This document shows, in pieces, positions 1 to 13,999 of a stretch of 64,000 nt of DNA. How positions within the stretch are numbered: the stretch's first letter is position 1; every line of letters starts with the position of its first letter. A program made the translations under genes and the position numbers. The notes beneath the pieces were generated by a model. That model was not told the origin of the DNA. It was given only the letters and a program-made list of their open reading frames with translations, and searched no databases. The stretch lies in the NCBI GenBank assembly GCA_051294375.1, contig CM119269.1, forward strand, positions 21,623,665 through 21,687,664, written 5' to 3'. Source of the DNA: Paraspadella gotoi. Lineage: Eukaryota > Chaetognatha.

Positions 1-1184
1 TGGAAAGGTTTATTATTTGTTATTTCGCCAATGATTATGTTTGTTATTTGTTTGTCGCATTGCAACAGCCGGGTTGCCTGTATGCCATTGGAATGGGGCA
101 CTCACTGGCGCGGTTACCCAGACAGTCTCTTTGCAAACAAGCTCCGATACGGCAGAAGAAGTCGTTAACTTTGATAGACACAACGCCTGACCCAATGGTA
201 TTGGCTGACGATGGGGATGTGAGGCGGTGTGAATGATACCGCCACATTGCTTCATACCTGATCCAAAAAAACGCTTTCGTGCCATATTGCCACCTCCAAG
301 ACGATATGGCATAATCACGGTAATCGCTACCTCTGATATGGCCATCCGTGGAACCAGAGTTTGCCCAGGTACACCCCCCCATCCTGCTCACCCCGACTCC
401 GCCACGACCGGCGGGCCCCCATTTAGAGTTGAACCGATGGTGCCGTTATAAAGCGAAGGGCGGGAGAGACCCTGGTCCGAATGGACCCAGGGTGGGTCGT
501 TTGGGGAGTTAGGTGGTTTCGCTTCATCAATAATACCTGAAGCTTAAATAAATGAACAACGAAATCGAGTTCGATCCAGAGAAATAAGTAAAGACATGAT
601 TGAAAGAATGCTGACTTGCTGAGTCATAATTTTCTGTCAGCTACCTCTCTTTCTTTCTTTTACTTTCTTCTCTCTATCTCTTCTCCTCTCTCCTTCCCTC
701 TCTCCTCCTCTCTCTCTCCCTCTCTCTCTCTCTTCTCTATTCATATGGCCAAAGGGAAGGCAGACTCGGAGTAATGGGGTGAATGGATATTGGAGTCATA
801 ATAGTAAGTTCGCTCGAGGGCGAACGAAAAAGGAAAATGGATTCTAGTTATTTCTCTCTCTCCTCTCTCCTCTATCTCTCTCTCTCCTTCTCTCTCTCTC
901 TCTCTCTCTCACTCTCATCTCACTCTCTGTGTCTCTCGATGTCCAATGACACTTATACTTAGAAATATTGTTCACATTGCAATTTAAAACTTGGTGAATA
1001 GATTAATATTCTAAACATGAGCCAACAACTTTTTAGCTTAGATCGCTTACCCCTCTCTCTCTCTCTCTCTCTCTCGTCTCTCCTCTTCTTCTCTCTCATC
1101 TCTCTCCTCTTCTCTCTCATCTCTCTTCTCTCATTCCCCCGCGTTGGAGATAAGCACACTCACTCACATCTCTATCACGTGATA

Positions 1185-2388
1185 AACCGACCCCCCAAAT
1201 TACCAAAATCTCCCTTCACCAAAACCCGCTTCCATTTTTCCACAAAAAAAGTTCCCCACAATCTCCCGCAAGCAATCTCTCCGCCAAGCAAATCTGTCTT
1301 CGACACAGCTCCGCCAAGCAGGCTCCGCAAACCACCTGCCGCATCAGCCGCAGCAACGACAGCAGCAACAGCAAGAAATAAAAACAAGCGACAACAACGA
1401 CAGCACAGCCCACGCCGCCTCGTCGATCAGCGGGCCGGGCCTCGCCGGAATCCCTCGTCGAGGTCGACGGACCGCCAGTTCAAACCGCCCGACGCGACGA
1501 CGACGGCCGTCTTCCCTCGGCGTCAAAGTGACGCCGCCGACTCAACCGCGCCGCGAATTCCACCGACGCACTCTCGTCTCAAATGCCGACGTTTACAAAT
1601 CCGCTTCCAATTTGAGAAAGAGGATCCTTGACTTCAGAGGCCGATGGTACAAGATATCTGTCGTCGTGAAGCCAATGAACGAGAGGTCGAAAGCACGATA
1701 CGATTAGCATGACCTGACGACGGAAGAACGCCGCACTCTAAGCCGTGACGCTCAAACCGCGCCGTGCAAAACACGTCAGCGCCGCCCAAGGCTGACCAGC
1801 AGGGGCAAGGGCCGCGTGTCCCCCATGCGGCCGCTAAGGCTATGGAGGAGGCGGCGGGAAGGAGACGACGACGAATAATTCGACCGCCTACTCCTCCGCC
1901 GACGGACGCCGCCTAGCGCCGCCGCCGCGCCAAGGTACGTCTCCGACCCAAATCGCGAAAGGCACTAGCCGCCGCGGCAGCGAAGAGCCAGGGCGCAGCA
2001 GCAGTAGGCGGCGAGCGGAGGAGAAAACTAAGGACAACGAAGACAGCCGATAGGTCGGCGGAATCGTCGGCCCGCGACATCCACCCGATTTCCTGGCACC
2101 GGCACTGTCTCCTTTCCCTCCGGCGTTTCCGAGAGAGTCTCCTCGATCACCCCAGCTTCTCGGCGCAGGAACTCGATTCGCGGAAGAATCGGTCAAGATT
2201 TTTTCGAATATCGCTAGTTTTGGTCAACGGGAATGTCAAAGGCGGTGAGGCGGCGGCGGAAGCGGTGGGCGACGCCGACAGCACGCCGGGGTCAGCTCCG
2301 GCAGCGTCGAGGGCAACGCGGAAGCGATTCCTCGGCACGGTTTCGGGATCAAGACAATAGACCCACGATCGATATGCAAACCCGAAGC
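1185..2388 (+). pseudogene. Broken exon 1 of AIP3-like gene, copy 1
   Basis: Counterpart of the intact exon at 30222-31413, recognisable by the Gln/Pro-rich start, the Ala-rich middle and the conserved splice donor GCGTAAGTC at its end (cut after 2388). The open frame is interrupted by scattered single-base gains and losses, so no continuous product can be read. The errors are of the indel type usual for uncorrected long reads, so this is more likely a sequencing artefact than a true pseudogene. Confidence 0.7.
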
Positions 2389-4141
2389 GTAAGTCGCAAA
2401 AGATAAGAAGTTTGAACGATTTGAGTCTCTCGCTCTGACAAATTTTATTCACGGCTTTTCATTACAGCGTGAGTACAGGGTGATAATTTAAAATGAGTCC
2501 GCTGAAAAATGATTGTAGTCCTAATGAATTATAAAAATTTTATTTTTTTGCCTTCATGGAAATCATATTTTTAGCGGCAATTTAAAATTTTATCCTTGTT
2601 TCATATTTAAAATATATAAATAGATTTATATTAAATCATTAAAAAATATTAAAAATTAAATTTATATTTTACCAAACTTTTATATTTTTACTATTACATT
2701 AGTCTTGGATGATTAACGGAGCGAAACATATTGCAGAATATATCTGTAAATTCAATTTGTGGAATTTTGGGCAACCATTTTATCGAGTCGTCAATGTAGG
2801 GCAGGCATGCGTTTCACTAGGATTTCTCGTAGTCTGTCTTTTAGACTCTTAATGTCGTCTACCAACAACATTCGCAAGTTGCTTTCCGTTTAAACGCAAA
2901 GAAAAAGCTGTCGTCGGGCGTTCTGAGTCATTTACATTTTAAGCTAAATTCATAAATATAATATATATATCTAGAACAAAAACTGTTAATAATGGCCAAA
3001 ACGCAGACACCTAGGTCAAAGCTTTCAAACTACCAAAAAAAAACACAACACTTTTTCCAGTTTTTGGATCATTTAGTGTGAAAACATCAGAAATTGAGAG
3101 TAAGTTTAAACATCAATGTTGTAAGTAGTGAATAATATCAGTCATTGCACAATATTAATTTCGTCGGGGTCTTTGATTAACTAGAATCAACTTCTGAAAA
3201 ATATTAAATTTTAGGAATTTGATTTCCGCTACAATTCTGCTTTGTTACAAAAAATAATTAAAACTTGTTAAAATACACATAAATTCCAGGAAGGTCGAAA
3301 AAAGTCAACCTTATTGACTGAGAATCAATTTCTTCACTTTCAAATGTTTTTTTTCTTATTCACTCTGTCGCTTTCTTAGAATTCTTGGATTGCTCGTCTT
3401 AGATATTCTAGAATGTAGATTGTCGTAATAATCATGTGATTGCTGCTCGAATTGGTGCATTGATTAATGCTCGATCTAGATTTATTGCTTTTGCTTGTTT
3501 TGCTTGTTTGCTGAAATAAAATGATGATGTATATTGTTAAAAAACGTAGAAAGAATGAGGTAAGTTGATTGATTGATCGATTGGAACCCGGTGATTGATC
3601 AATTTGGCACGCTCTGCCACCTCACATTTAACTCATCACGGCTTTATCCTATTCTTCTCTCCGCTTTTTTCCTCTTTTTCTCCCCTTTAATCGCTTTTTT
3701 CTACGCATATCCATAACTTAATGTCTTTTGGTCTAACGCCATACATAATACTAATGTATTTTGGTCTACGCAATACTCTCACAACCGTAATCGTATTACT
3801 ACATTTTCCTCTCTTTTTATGTTTTTCGTGATATTTTTTTAATTCTATCGTGTTGTTGTTGTGGCGCTTCCGTATTTTTTTTCTTTATTTTCCCATAATT
3901 ATTATTACTTTCCGTAACAAAACGGGATGAAAACAATGCGATTCCTTGCTTTTTATTTATAAAATCTCAATAACAAAAAAAACAACTAACTCTCTTCTTT
4001 CGTCTCTTTTTTTTTTCTTATAATTTCATTGCATTCGTAATAAACTTTCCAGATCCTTTTTTTACATGTATTAATAAACGAACAAATCTAATCTTTTCCT
4101 CTTAAGTTCTTAATGCTTCTTATGACGACCGACAAATCCAG

Positions 4142-6846
4142 ACCAATTTGTACCCAGCTCTGACCTTCTTCCATCAACGCCCAACCCTCCATCTCCAACC
4201 AATTTTCTCTTTTCGATTCCCGACATCAAAGATCGAAAGCAGGAGGAGGGAGGAGGAGGAGAGAGGAGAGGAGAAATGAGAAGAAGCGATCGCTTCTCGA
4301 AAACCAATATACGACGACGAACGACGACGACACGAGCCGACGAGACGACGACGATTCGCGTCTCGAAAAATTAAGGAAAATCGAAAAAAAGGCTTCCAAA
4401 AAATTTTCCCCCGGGGGAAAAGAAAAAAAATGGGGGAAAAGTTTCCCCCGGAAAAAGTCTCAAGGAGCGAAAGATCGGAAAAAAACGAGTCAAAGAGAAA
4501 ACATCCGAAAAACGAAGAGAAGAAGAAGCAAGGAGTCGAAGGACGCCAGGAATGAGAGGAGCGAGCAGCGGTGGAGGGGACGCGGCTGCGGCTTCGGCAG
4601 TAGCGAGGAACGCGGCTCTGCCGTTGCGAAAGCGCGCGTCCCGGCGCTCCGTAACAGCGCTGCGCGGGGAAGAAAAATGAGAAACCAGACGGAAGCGAAT
4701 CAATGATCGAATCTTCTTTCAAAAATCGTCGCAGCTTTCGATCCTTTTTCTGTCCAGAGGATCCAAGTCGAATCTAAGCGTCGACCGATCGAGAATTTGA
4801 GCGCCGATCTAAACGAGGTCCACGCCACCCGCGCCGATCCGGCCCATGTTGGCTTCCGTTGCTCGATGGGTCATGGATTCTTCACGAATCTCCAACGAAT
4901 TTTCCTCTTCGACACGATCACGTCGTCTTCACGGTGAGCGACGAACTCACCCGAACGAAAAGATAGCGGCGCCGAAATCGCGTGATCGATGACGCCGCCG
5001 CTTCATCGGACGTCAACGCCACTTTCGATCTTTGCCGAGCGGTCTACTTCCGACTCAACTCTCTCCTCCGACAAAAACTAACAAGATACACGACGCACGA
5101 CGACGACGACGACCGACAGAGATGATGATTAGATACTTTTGTCATCATCGACTACACGGTGTCGATGAAAGACGAATCAAAATCACTTCCGGTGACGCCG
5201 ACTCCTTTGGATGGCAATCCCAGACGCCGAAAACCTATAAAGCCCAACGAAATCCGAGGATTTATCCGGAATCAGTTGCCGGAAAAACCGGCGCTTTTGC
5301 GAAACCGAATTGCCGTTTCGGAAGTGAGGTGAAGACGTCTTCCGGGGAACTCTGCGGCCGGATCCATCGGACCTCAGTCTCAATCGCGCTTCGCCACTTA
5401 CGACGACCTGCTTCGATAGATCGACCGACTTCCTCGCGGCGGCGGCGGCGGCAGCGGCAGCGGCGACACCAGCCAAGCACCGCGTCACCTTCGGCTCCGT
5501 CTCTCAAAAAGTCTCCTTCCGCGCTTCGCCGCCGCCGCTGCCCGCCGCTGCTGGGCGGCTTCGTCTCCATCCGAACTGGCCGAGCCGTTCCTTCGCGATC
5601 TCCCGCGATGGATCCGTCGAGCTCGTTTGTTCCACGCCTCGTCGAAGGGGGAAGACGGCGCAGCCGAAAGAGGGGATGTGGACAAGATGTTGCGGCGTTC
5701 GTGATGCGGAGAGCCGGCGTCGATTGTCGGCGATGAAGGAGGAAGAGGAGGAAGGGCGAGAAGTGGAGGGGTTGTCGGGGAGAGGAAGAGGAAGGGGGTG
5801 AGGAGTGAAGGAAATGTCGGGCGGAGAGACGAGACCCGTCCAAACTAATAGAACTGACAATCGATTTTGATAAACTGAAAAAGGATGGCGCTTGGACGAA
5901 AGAAACTCCCCAACTCTCCGCCCGACAAATCCCGTCAAGATGCAAGACATCTTCCCTCCGCAAGGACAAAACACCTCCAACAGTCGTCGACGACTCTCGA
6001 TCCAAACGACTCCAACATCTTCGTCGCCGATTCCTCTCGATGCTCATCGATCAACAAACGCCTTCCCTCGATTTACGATTTCGGAGAAAAAGCCAACAAG
6101 AAAAGAAGAAAGAGAGAAAAGAAGAAGCCTTGGCGACGAAGCGTTGGACCCTTCCGATCCACCCTTTAACGCGGAACGAAACGCCGTCTCCTCCCTCCAC
6201 CGTCTCCCCCCTCACCTGACAAATCTCTTGCTTCGTCCTCTCTCTCTCCCAAACTTTTCTCTTCCTGCGAAAACCACAAGAGAAATGGATTTTTCTCCTC
6301 CCAACCCGTGCTCCCTTCTTCTCCGAAAACGTCTCGTCACTACTGTCTCTATCAAGGCGTCGCCGAATCTCGCCAAAGCTCTCTAAGCCGGCTCTGTCCT
6401 CTGCTTCCTCTTACTATTTCCGTGCTCGAGCTCGTTCTTTCTCATCGGTTTCCAATTTTGCCTTTCTCATCCCTTCATTCTATTTCACATCTCCCTCATC
6501 TTTTTCTTTTCCTCCACATCATTTCTCTTTTTCATCCACCATCTTCCTTTCTCAATCTTTCATCTGCTCTACCCTGTATCGTCGCGCGTTCCTCACTCGT
6601 GTACTACACCCGACCCTCACCCAAATCACCCACCTCCTTTCCTACTCACACCGCCCACGTGTCCCCCGCGTGTTTTCTCCTCATCCGCTTTCCTCTTTCC
6701 TCCTTCTCCTCCTCCTTCCTCCATCTCTTCTCTCCTCCCCAACTTCTCCCTCCCAGCCTCGTTTGGCCAGCATCCGCTGCTCACATCAACGGAGATCGAC
6801 TCGTTGTCAGGAACCCGCACAATTCGACCCATCTACGCCGGCACAG
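4142..6846 (+). pseudogene. Broken exon 2 of AIP3-like gene, copy 1
   Basis: Counterpart of the 2.7 kb exon at 33149-35844, beginning after an AG at the same place and ending with the same CAG before GTTTTTTTT. The intact reading frame of copy 4 is chopped into pieces in all three frames (for example, pieces around 5032-5736 and 5892-6386). No single frame covers more than about a quarter of it. Likely indel-damaged sequence of the same exon. Confidence 0.7.
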
Positions 6847-7289
6847 GTTTTTTTTTAATAGTTGTTAAATTTGGTATCATTAACTATTGTTAGTTGTTTT
6901 TTTTTAGTTTCTTAAGTATTTTATCGCTTTTAGTTTAGAAATTTATATCTTCGTTTGTTTTTTTGTATTTTGTTTCTTTTTAATTTTTTTCTTTGTGTTT
7001 TTTTTTTTGTTAATTTTTTTTTAACTTTGTTGTAGATTTTTATGTTTTAACTTTATTCTTTCTTTTTATCTATTTTTTCCATTTTTGGTTATTTTGTGTT
7101 CTTTGTTCTTTTTGGTTAAATTTTCATTTTTCAGGATTAGGATATTAATATAATGTTAGATAATGAAATATTAATTCAACTTTTTTCTTGTTCTTTCATT
7201 CTTCTATTTTAAGTAAATCATAGGTTTACCATTTCAATATTTCATTTAAACCTATTTCTTATCAAATCCACCTCTCTATCGTAACGAGG

Positions 7290-7915
7290 TTAACGGGTGC
7301 GACAAACGTCAAACCTGCATTTTTTCGGTTAAAATTGAAAACCGAAGATTTGAAGAAGAAAGTTGACGATATGAAAGACATTCACGTGGCTTATAGTGAA
7401 GAAGTATCGCATAAGACCGATTCAAATCAGGCGCAGAGATATGATGACCGCCGTACAGAATACCAGTAGAGGTATACAACATACCCATAAATACGGTTTC
7501 TCTATTACTATTAAGATAGTTTGACTGAGTCTTGAATAAAAATCCATTCAAAACTGATTAGACCTGTTTTAACTAAAATTCTCGAGGCTGAATGTATTGA
7601 ATTTTAATAAAAATTTAAGGTTGACAGAAATTTCTTTTTACTTACTTTTAGCTTTTTTTTCACCTACAGTTTTGCTTAATGTTTTACTCAGAATATAGTA
7701 TAAAACACTTTAAAGTTCTCCTCACTAATTTTTTGACAATATGACATTTTACGCAATCATTGTAACCCTCATTCAGACATCAGGCAAAGCGCGAAGGTGA
7801 TCAACTCTTGAAGATCTTCAAGCGCGATGCATCTCACTGGCGGCTCCAACGACTTCAATTCCCAAGTTCCATCGTCGCCTTCACAACGACATGAACCAAA
7901 GGTCTTCAAGAGCTC
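7290..7915 (+). pseudogene. Broken exons 3 and 4 of AIP3-like gene, copy 1
   Basis: 7290-7471 matches exon 3 and 7777-7915 matches exon 4 of copy 4. Exon 3 shows the recognisable DLKKKVDDMKDI peptide but later loses frame; exon 4 lacks the last AG before its GTCAG donor. The bases between are the intron. Same indel-type damage as the rest of this copy. Confidence 0.6.
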
Positions 7916-8687
7916 GTCAGAAGTGTCATTAATTTTTTAAGTTATTGAGTTAAGTGTTAACTAGTTAAGTGTTCATCCCTTACAAGATCATAACAATAGT
8001 AAAAGATGAACCCTCACTCTCGTCCGTTTATTAACGTACAGAGACATTGCTTTCTATCAATGTATCAATTTGTTAAATATGTTTTAAAGAGTGTTTTAAT
8101 TGTATGAAAAGGGCCACTCCTAGCGGTTAACATTGGTTAAGAACATTTTTTAAAACTTTTTCCATGCTTACAAGAAAGATTGGAGATAAAAATTAATTAT
8201 ATTTGCTCTCGATAAAAAAAAATAATTTTCCAGTCAATATAGGTTTCTTTACTTTTATTATGAGAAGTTCTTAAAATAGACGCAGCATCCTTTCAATTAA
8301 GGACACTTCAGATCTCGATCATTTTAAACATGTTTATTTTCCCCATCGCATTCCAAAGCTTTTTTTCCTTCAATTCTTCTTTTCTCCTTTTGTTTCGCGT
8401 CGTTCGACCGCGAAATCCTTTTGTCCTATTATTCATTGTCAACTCGCTTTCCCTTTTGTCATTTTCTGAGGGGGACAGGAGGGGACCAAGCGCAAAATTG
8501 TTGGCATAATACTGGTTTGTCTTTTGCTTGTTTAGAAGATAAATTTTCTATTATGCAGTTTAATTATGGCCGCTATTCGTTTTTTTAAACACGTTTGTTG
8601 CTACGAATATCAATTATCAATGATTTAATAAATTGTACCAAAAGCACATGGGACAAATAAAAGAAAACAGTCAATACAAACCTTGTA

Positions 8688-9000
8688 CCCCCCCCCCAGT
8701 CAGTCGCGCCATTCCAGAGTATAATTCCATCTCACAATTTATTTTTTTATCTGCAAACGCCCTTTCTATCTCATTATTCTTTCTTTTTCTTTCTTTCTTT
8801 CTTTCTTTTTTTCTTTCTTTCTTTCTTTTTTTCTTTCTTTCTTTCTCTTTTTATTTCTTGGTGTTTCTCTATTTTATTTCTTCCTCATACTTTTTTTATT
8901 TCTCCGCCGGTTGGCGCTTGGTGAAGTCGAACAGAACTTAGAATGAAAACGGAAGTGAGATAGAGTGAGAGAGAGATAGAGAGACAGAGAGAGAGAGAGA

Positions 9001-9043
<43 letters not shown>

Positions 9044-9437
9044 AGTTGGGGCGAATGTTTGGTTTGTCATTTCCTATTTTTTGCCATTATCTCAGTTCCA
9101 TTGTGATTTGCTCAACACCATTGTGGTTTTAATACTGTGTCTGACTGTGGCTCTTTCTCTCTGTCTTTCTGTCTATCTGTCTCTCTCTCTTTCTCTCTCT
9201 CTCTCCCCCTCTCTCTCCCCCTATTACCAACTCAATCTATCATCATCTTTATCTTCTCCGCAAGTGGGAAGGGTGAGAGAGAAAGAAAGAAAGGAATAGA
9301 CTCGTGGAGAAATAAGATCCACGGACTCGCGCTGAGAGGTGAGTCTGAAAGGCCGCCCTCTACTCCGGTTATGAAAGGCAATTGTTAAAAGAAAATGCCA
9401 CTGGGCAACAAGGAAAAGGATGATTGCCTATGTGTGT
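8688..9437. other. Spacer after copy 1: (CTTT)n, (GA)n and (CT)n tracts
   Basis: No supported gene. It begins with a C9 run and holds a (CTTT)n-like tract near 8780-8865, a (GA)n tract near 8960-9045 and a (CT)n tract near 9160-9225. The end (about 9260-9437) is a degraded forward copy of the exon-like stretch read on the minus strand at 21222-21308. The block 8688-10135 reappears inverted at 20465-22018. Confidence 0.7.
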
Positions 9438-9462
9438 NNNNNNNNNNNNNNNNNNNNNNNNN
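9438..9462. other. Assembly gap (25 N)
   Basis: Run of 25 N between two GT repeats, so the true length of a (GT)n microsatellite is unknown here. Confidence 0.99.
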
Positions 9463-10734
9463 GTGTGTGTCCTTCTGTCTCTGTCTTCTCTCTCTCTTCT
9501 CTCTTTGAGACTTTTGTATTTTTCTCAGTCTCTTTTATCCCCACTGGTGTCTTCTCTCTCTTTGAATGTATGAATGTGCGATTGACCTAGATTCCTCTCT
9601 CTCTCGATCCTCTCTCATCCTTCTCTCTCTCTCATCTCTCTCTCCTCTCTCATTCTCTCTCATCTTCTCTCTCTCTGCTCCGCAGCATCACTCAATTCAG
9701 AAACTCCATTTTATGGCGCGATAACGAAGATTCGCGAGCAGCTGTCCTCGTTGTGCGTGGAATTCTTGCGCAGGTGCGTAAAATTGTATTTGCGAAAAAA
9801 AAAGGGAAAAAAAGACGACGTAAAAATCTTTGAGCTTTTCTTTTCCTCCAAAGGGTTAAATGTTGAGGCCAACATTCAGACTTTTTTTCTCTCGCTCTCT
9901 TCTCTTCTCTCCTCTCCTCCTCTCTTCTCTCTCTCTCTCTCTCCTCTCTCTCTTCTCCTCCTTCTCTCTGCTCCTCCTCTCTCTCTCTCTGCTCGTCCTC
10001 TGAATTGAAAAAGAGAGGGATGAGAGAGAGATGAAAGAGAAAGAGAGAGGGAGAGGGAGCGAGAGAGAGAGAGGGAGAGAGAGAGAGAGAGAGAGAAGAG
10101 TGAGAGAGAGAGAGAGAGTGAGAGGAAGAGAGAGAGAGATAAACAAAAAGCTGATCGCCTTAGAAAACATCGCTCAAAAAAAACGTGGATTGTGTCTACT
10201 GTGTACTATGGAAGAGAAGGGATTTTGATACGGATGAAGCTGTGGGGAATGAATTATTGGGCGTTTGTGGGCAATAGGGTGCATGGCGTGGGCAATGGGG
10301 TAGGCGTGGTCGGGAAGAAGAACCGAAAAAATATAAGATAAAACTTGTGGAAGAAAACAGTGGGAAAAAAAAATAAAAAGAAAGTGTATGGTAGGAGAGG
10401 GAAATTACAGAGATGATCGAATGGTGAAAGATAGAGATGAAGAAAGAGAGATGGGACAAGGGTGCTAGGATAAAGACAATATATCAAGGAAGGGACTAGG
10501 AGATAAGGGGAAAATTGAAAACGAGAAAGATAGAAAAATAAATTGACTTAAGGTGCTATGAAAGAAAGACAGAGAGTGTGAGAAAAAGAAAATGAAATTG
10601 AGAAAATAAAATTAAAAAAAAAATAAAAGAAAGGGGAAAAGGTGTAGATATAAGAAGACAGTCGCATTAGAGAGGAAGAAAGAGAAACGAGTGGAGAGAG
10701 AGAGGAAAAGAAGAGAGAGAGAGAGAGAGAAGAG

Positions 10735-10773
<39 letters not shown>

Positions 10774-10883
10774 TGAAGGTGAGAGTAGAGAGAAAAGACG
10801 GGAAAAAGAGGAAGGGGAAAATTGAAGGGAAGTCAGCGCAGCGGTAAAAGGAAACGTTCCGTAAAGCTGAGTGAAATTCGCGG

Positions 10884-10936
<53 letters not shown>

Positions 10937-11611
10937 CGAGAGAGAGAGAGGAGAGAGGAGAAGAGAGAGAGTAGACAGAATGTCCGCGATCAAGAGCTTT
11001 TGATTTTGAATAAGGGAGGAGCGAAACAAATTTTCGGGCACCAAGCTACAAATGGAATATCGAGTGCTTGTATTTTAGATCTTTTTTTTCTCTAATGCTT
11101 GTTTCAAGCTTGGTACGTGGGTTGGTATTGGTGTTTGCGATACAGACGTTTAACCCAGTCCTGTTCAAACGCAGGATTTCTTTGAAAATATATCGACGCG
11201 TCTTCCAGAATTGTACATGTTGATTTGGTTTCCTTAAAAGGTTCCAAACCATCGTATCCGCAGCTCTCTGCTGGTCTATTGCAAGTTCGTTCACCGGCCA
11301 ATTGCTGGCGTTCTTGCAGTTCCGGCAAGCTCATCGACTTTCCGTATCGGCCGCTCCCGATTCGTAATATTTCTCCTGGATTCCGGCGCCGGATTCCGGA
11401 ACCAAATTCGCCCTCGGTTTTACAAAAAAAATGACGCCATCCGTTTTTCTCTGCTCGCACACCGGTTCCCCGTTTCGCCTTCGTGTGCAAGAGGACTATC
11501 CGCCCTGCATACTTAGACGGTGACGTCGAATGTAGTTGCGATGATTGAGTTCATTAATATCCTTTGCATATTGTCGTTTTTGATTAAACAGTCTTGAGAA
11601 ATTTCAAATGT
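9463..11611. other. Spacer between copies 1 and 2
   Basis: Mostly microsatellite: (CT)n near 9580-9690 and 9885-9995, (GA)n near 10020-10140, 10680-10780 and 10890-10975. The final 600 bases (11000-11611) are more complex in sequence and recur, with indels, at 23530-24144; short open frames there on both strands are not consistent between the copies, so I call no gene. 10128-11611 is the direct counterpart of 22656-24144. Confidence 0.65.
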
Positions 11612-12795
11612 TGGAAAGGTTTATTATTTGTTATTTCGCCAATGATTATGTTTGTTATTTGTTTGTCGCATTGCAACAGCCGGGTTGCCTGTATGCCATT
11701 GGAATGGGGCACTCACTGGCGCGGTTACCCAGACAGTCTCTTTGCAAACAAGCTCCGATACGGCAGAAGAAGTCGTTAACTTTGATAGACACAACGCCTG
11801 ACCCAATGGTATTGGCTGACGATGGGGATGTGAGGCGGTGTGAATGATACCGCCACATTGCTTCATACCTGATCCAAAAAAACGCTTTCGTGCCATATTG
11901 CCACCTCCAAGACGATATGGCATAATCACGGTAATCGCTACCTCTGATATGGCCATCCGTGGAACCAGAGTTTGCCCAGGTACACCCCCCCATCCTGCTC
12001 ACCCCGACTCCGCCACGACCGGCGGGCCCCCATTTAGAGTTGAACCGATGGTGCCGTTATAAAGCGAAGGGCGGGAGAGACCCTGGTCCGAATGGACCCA
12101 GGGTGGGTCGTTTGGGGAGTTAGGTGGTTTCGCTTCATCAATAATACCTGAAGCTTAAATAAATGAACAACGAAATCGAGTTCGATCCAGAGAAATAAGT
12201 AAAGACATGATTGAAAGAATGCTGACTTGCTGAGTCATAATTTTCTGTCAGCTACCTCTCTTTCTTTCTTTTACTTTCTTCTCTCTATCTCTTCTCCTCT
12301 CTCCTTCCCTCTCTCCTCCTCTCTCTCTCCCTCTCTCTCTCTCTTCTCTATTCATATGGCCAAAGGGAAGGCAGACTCGGAGTAATGGGGTGAATGGATA
12401 TTGGAGTCATAATAGTAAGTTCGCTCGAGGGCGAACGAAAAAGGAAAATGGATTCTAGTTATTTCTCTCTCTCCTCTCTCCTCTATCTCTCTCTCTCCTT
12501 CTCTCTCTCTCTCTCTCTCTCACTCTCATCTCACTCTCTGTGTCTCTCGATGTCCAATGACACTTATACTTAGAAATATTGTTCACATTGCAATTTAAAA
12601 CTTGGTGAATAGATTAATATTCTAAACATGAGCCAACAACTTTTTAGCTTAGATCGCTTACCCCTCTCTCTCTCTCTCTCTCTCTCGTCTCTCCTCTTCT
12701 TCTCTCTCATCTCTCTCCTCTTCTCTCTCATCTCTCTTCTCTCATTCCCCCGCGTTGGAGATAAGCACACTCACTCACATCTCTATCACGTGATA

Positions 12796-13999
12796 AACCG
12801 ACCCCCCAAATTACCAAAATCTCCCTTCACCAAAACCCGCTTCCATTTTTCCACAAAAAAAGTTCCCCACAATCTCCCGCAAGCAATCTCTCCGCCAAGC
12901 AAATCTGTCTTCGACACAGCTCCGCCAAGCAGGCTCCGCAAACCACCTGCCGCATCAGCCGCAGCAACGACAGCAGCAACAGCAAGAAATAAAAACAAGC
13001 GACAACAACGACAGCACAGCCCACGCCGCCTCGTCGATCAGCGGGCCGGGCCTCGCCGGAATCCCTCGTCGAGGTCGACGGACCGCCAGTTCAAACCGCC
13101 CGACGCGACGACGACGGCCGTCTTCCCTCGGCGTCAAAGTGACGCCGCCGACTCAACCGCGCCGCGAATTCCACCGACGCACTCTCGTCTCAAATGCCGA
13201 CGTTTACAAATCCGCTTCCAATTTGAGAAAGAGGATCCTTGACTTCAGAGGCCGATGGTACAAGATATCTGTCGTCGTGAAGCCAATGAACGAGAGGTCG
13301 AAAGCACGATACGATTAGCATGACCTGACGACGGAAGAACGCCGCACTCTAAGCCGTGACGCTCAAACCGCGCCGTGCAAAACACGTCAGCGCCGCCCAA
13401 GGCTGACCAGCAGGGGCAAGGGCCGCGTGTCCCCCATGCGGCCGCTAAGGCTATGGAGGAGGCGGCGGGAAGGAGACGACGACGAATAATTCGACCGCCT
13501 ACTCCTCCGCCGACGGACGCCGCCTAGCGCCGCCGCCGCGCCAAGGTACGTCTCCGACCCAAATCGCGAAAGGCACTAGCCGCCGCGGCAGCGAAGAGCC
13601 AGGGCGCAGCAGCAGTAGGCGGCGAGCGGAGGAGAAAACTAAGGACAACGAAGACAGCCGATAGGTCGGCGGAATCGTCGGCCCGCGACATCCACCCGAT
13701 TTCCTGGCACCGGCACTGTCTCCTTTCCCTCCGGCGTTTCCGAGAGAGTCTCCTCGATCACCCCAGCTTCTCGGCGCAGGAACTCGATTCGCGGAAGAAT
13801 CGGTCAAGATTTTTTCGAATATCGCTAGTTTTGGTCAACGGGAATGTCAAAGGCGGTGAGGCGGCGGCGGAAGCGGTGGGCGACGCCGACAGCACGCCGG
13901 GGTCAGCTCCGGCAGCGTCGAGGGCAACGCGGAAGCGATTCCTCGGCACGGTTTCGGGATCAAGACAATAGACCCACGATCGATATGCAAACCCGAAGC
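12796..13999 (+). pseudogene. Broken exon 1 of AIP3-like gene, copy 2
   Basis: Same sequence as 1185-2388 shifted by 11611, with the same frameshifts and the same splice donor at its end. Confidence 0.7.

Larger units (their letters stand above)
1..8687 (+). repeat. Locus copy 1 (exact duplicate of 11612-20298)
   Basis: Everything from position 1 to 8687 recurs at 11612-20298 with a constant offset of 11611; wherever I compared them, including microsatellite lengths and broken reading frames, the letters are the same. The homologous intact version is copy 4 (29976-37690), from which this copy differs by many one- and two-base insertions or losses. The first 1184 bases hold no supported gene, only (CT)n tracts near 640-735, 855-930 and 1050-1135; 2389-4141 and 6847-7289 correspond to introns. 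Inference: an assembly duplicate rather than a natural one. Confidence 0.9.

Noticed and set aside
44-391. 115-codon minus-strand frame, repeated at 11655-12002
   Set aside because: The counterpart in copy 3 (24187-24552) is shifted and interrupted; there is no recognisable domain and the preserved copies are one duplicated sequence.
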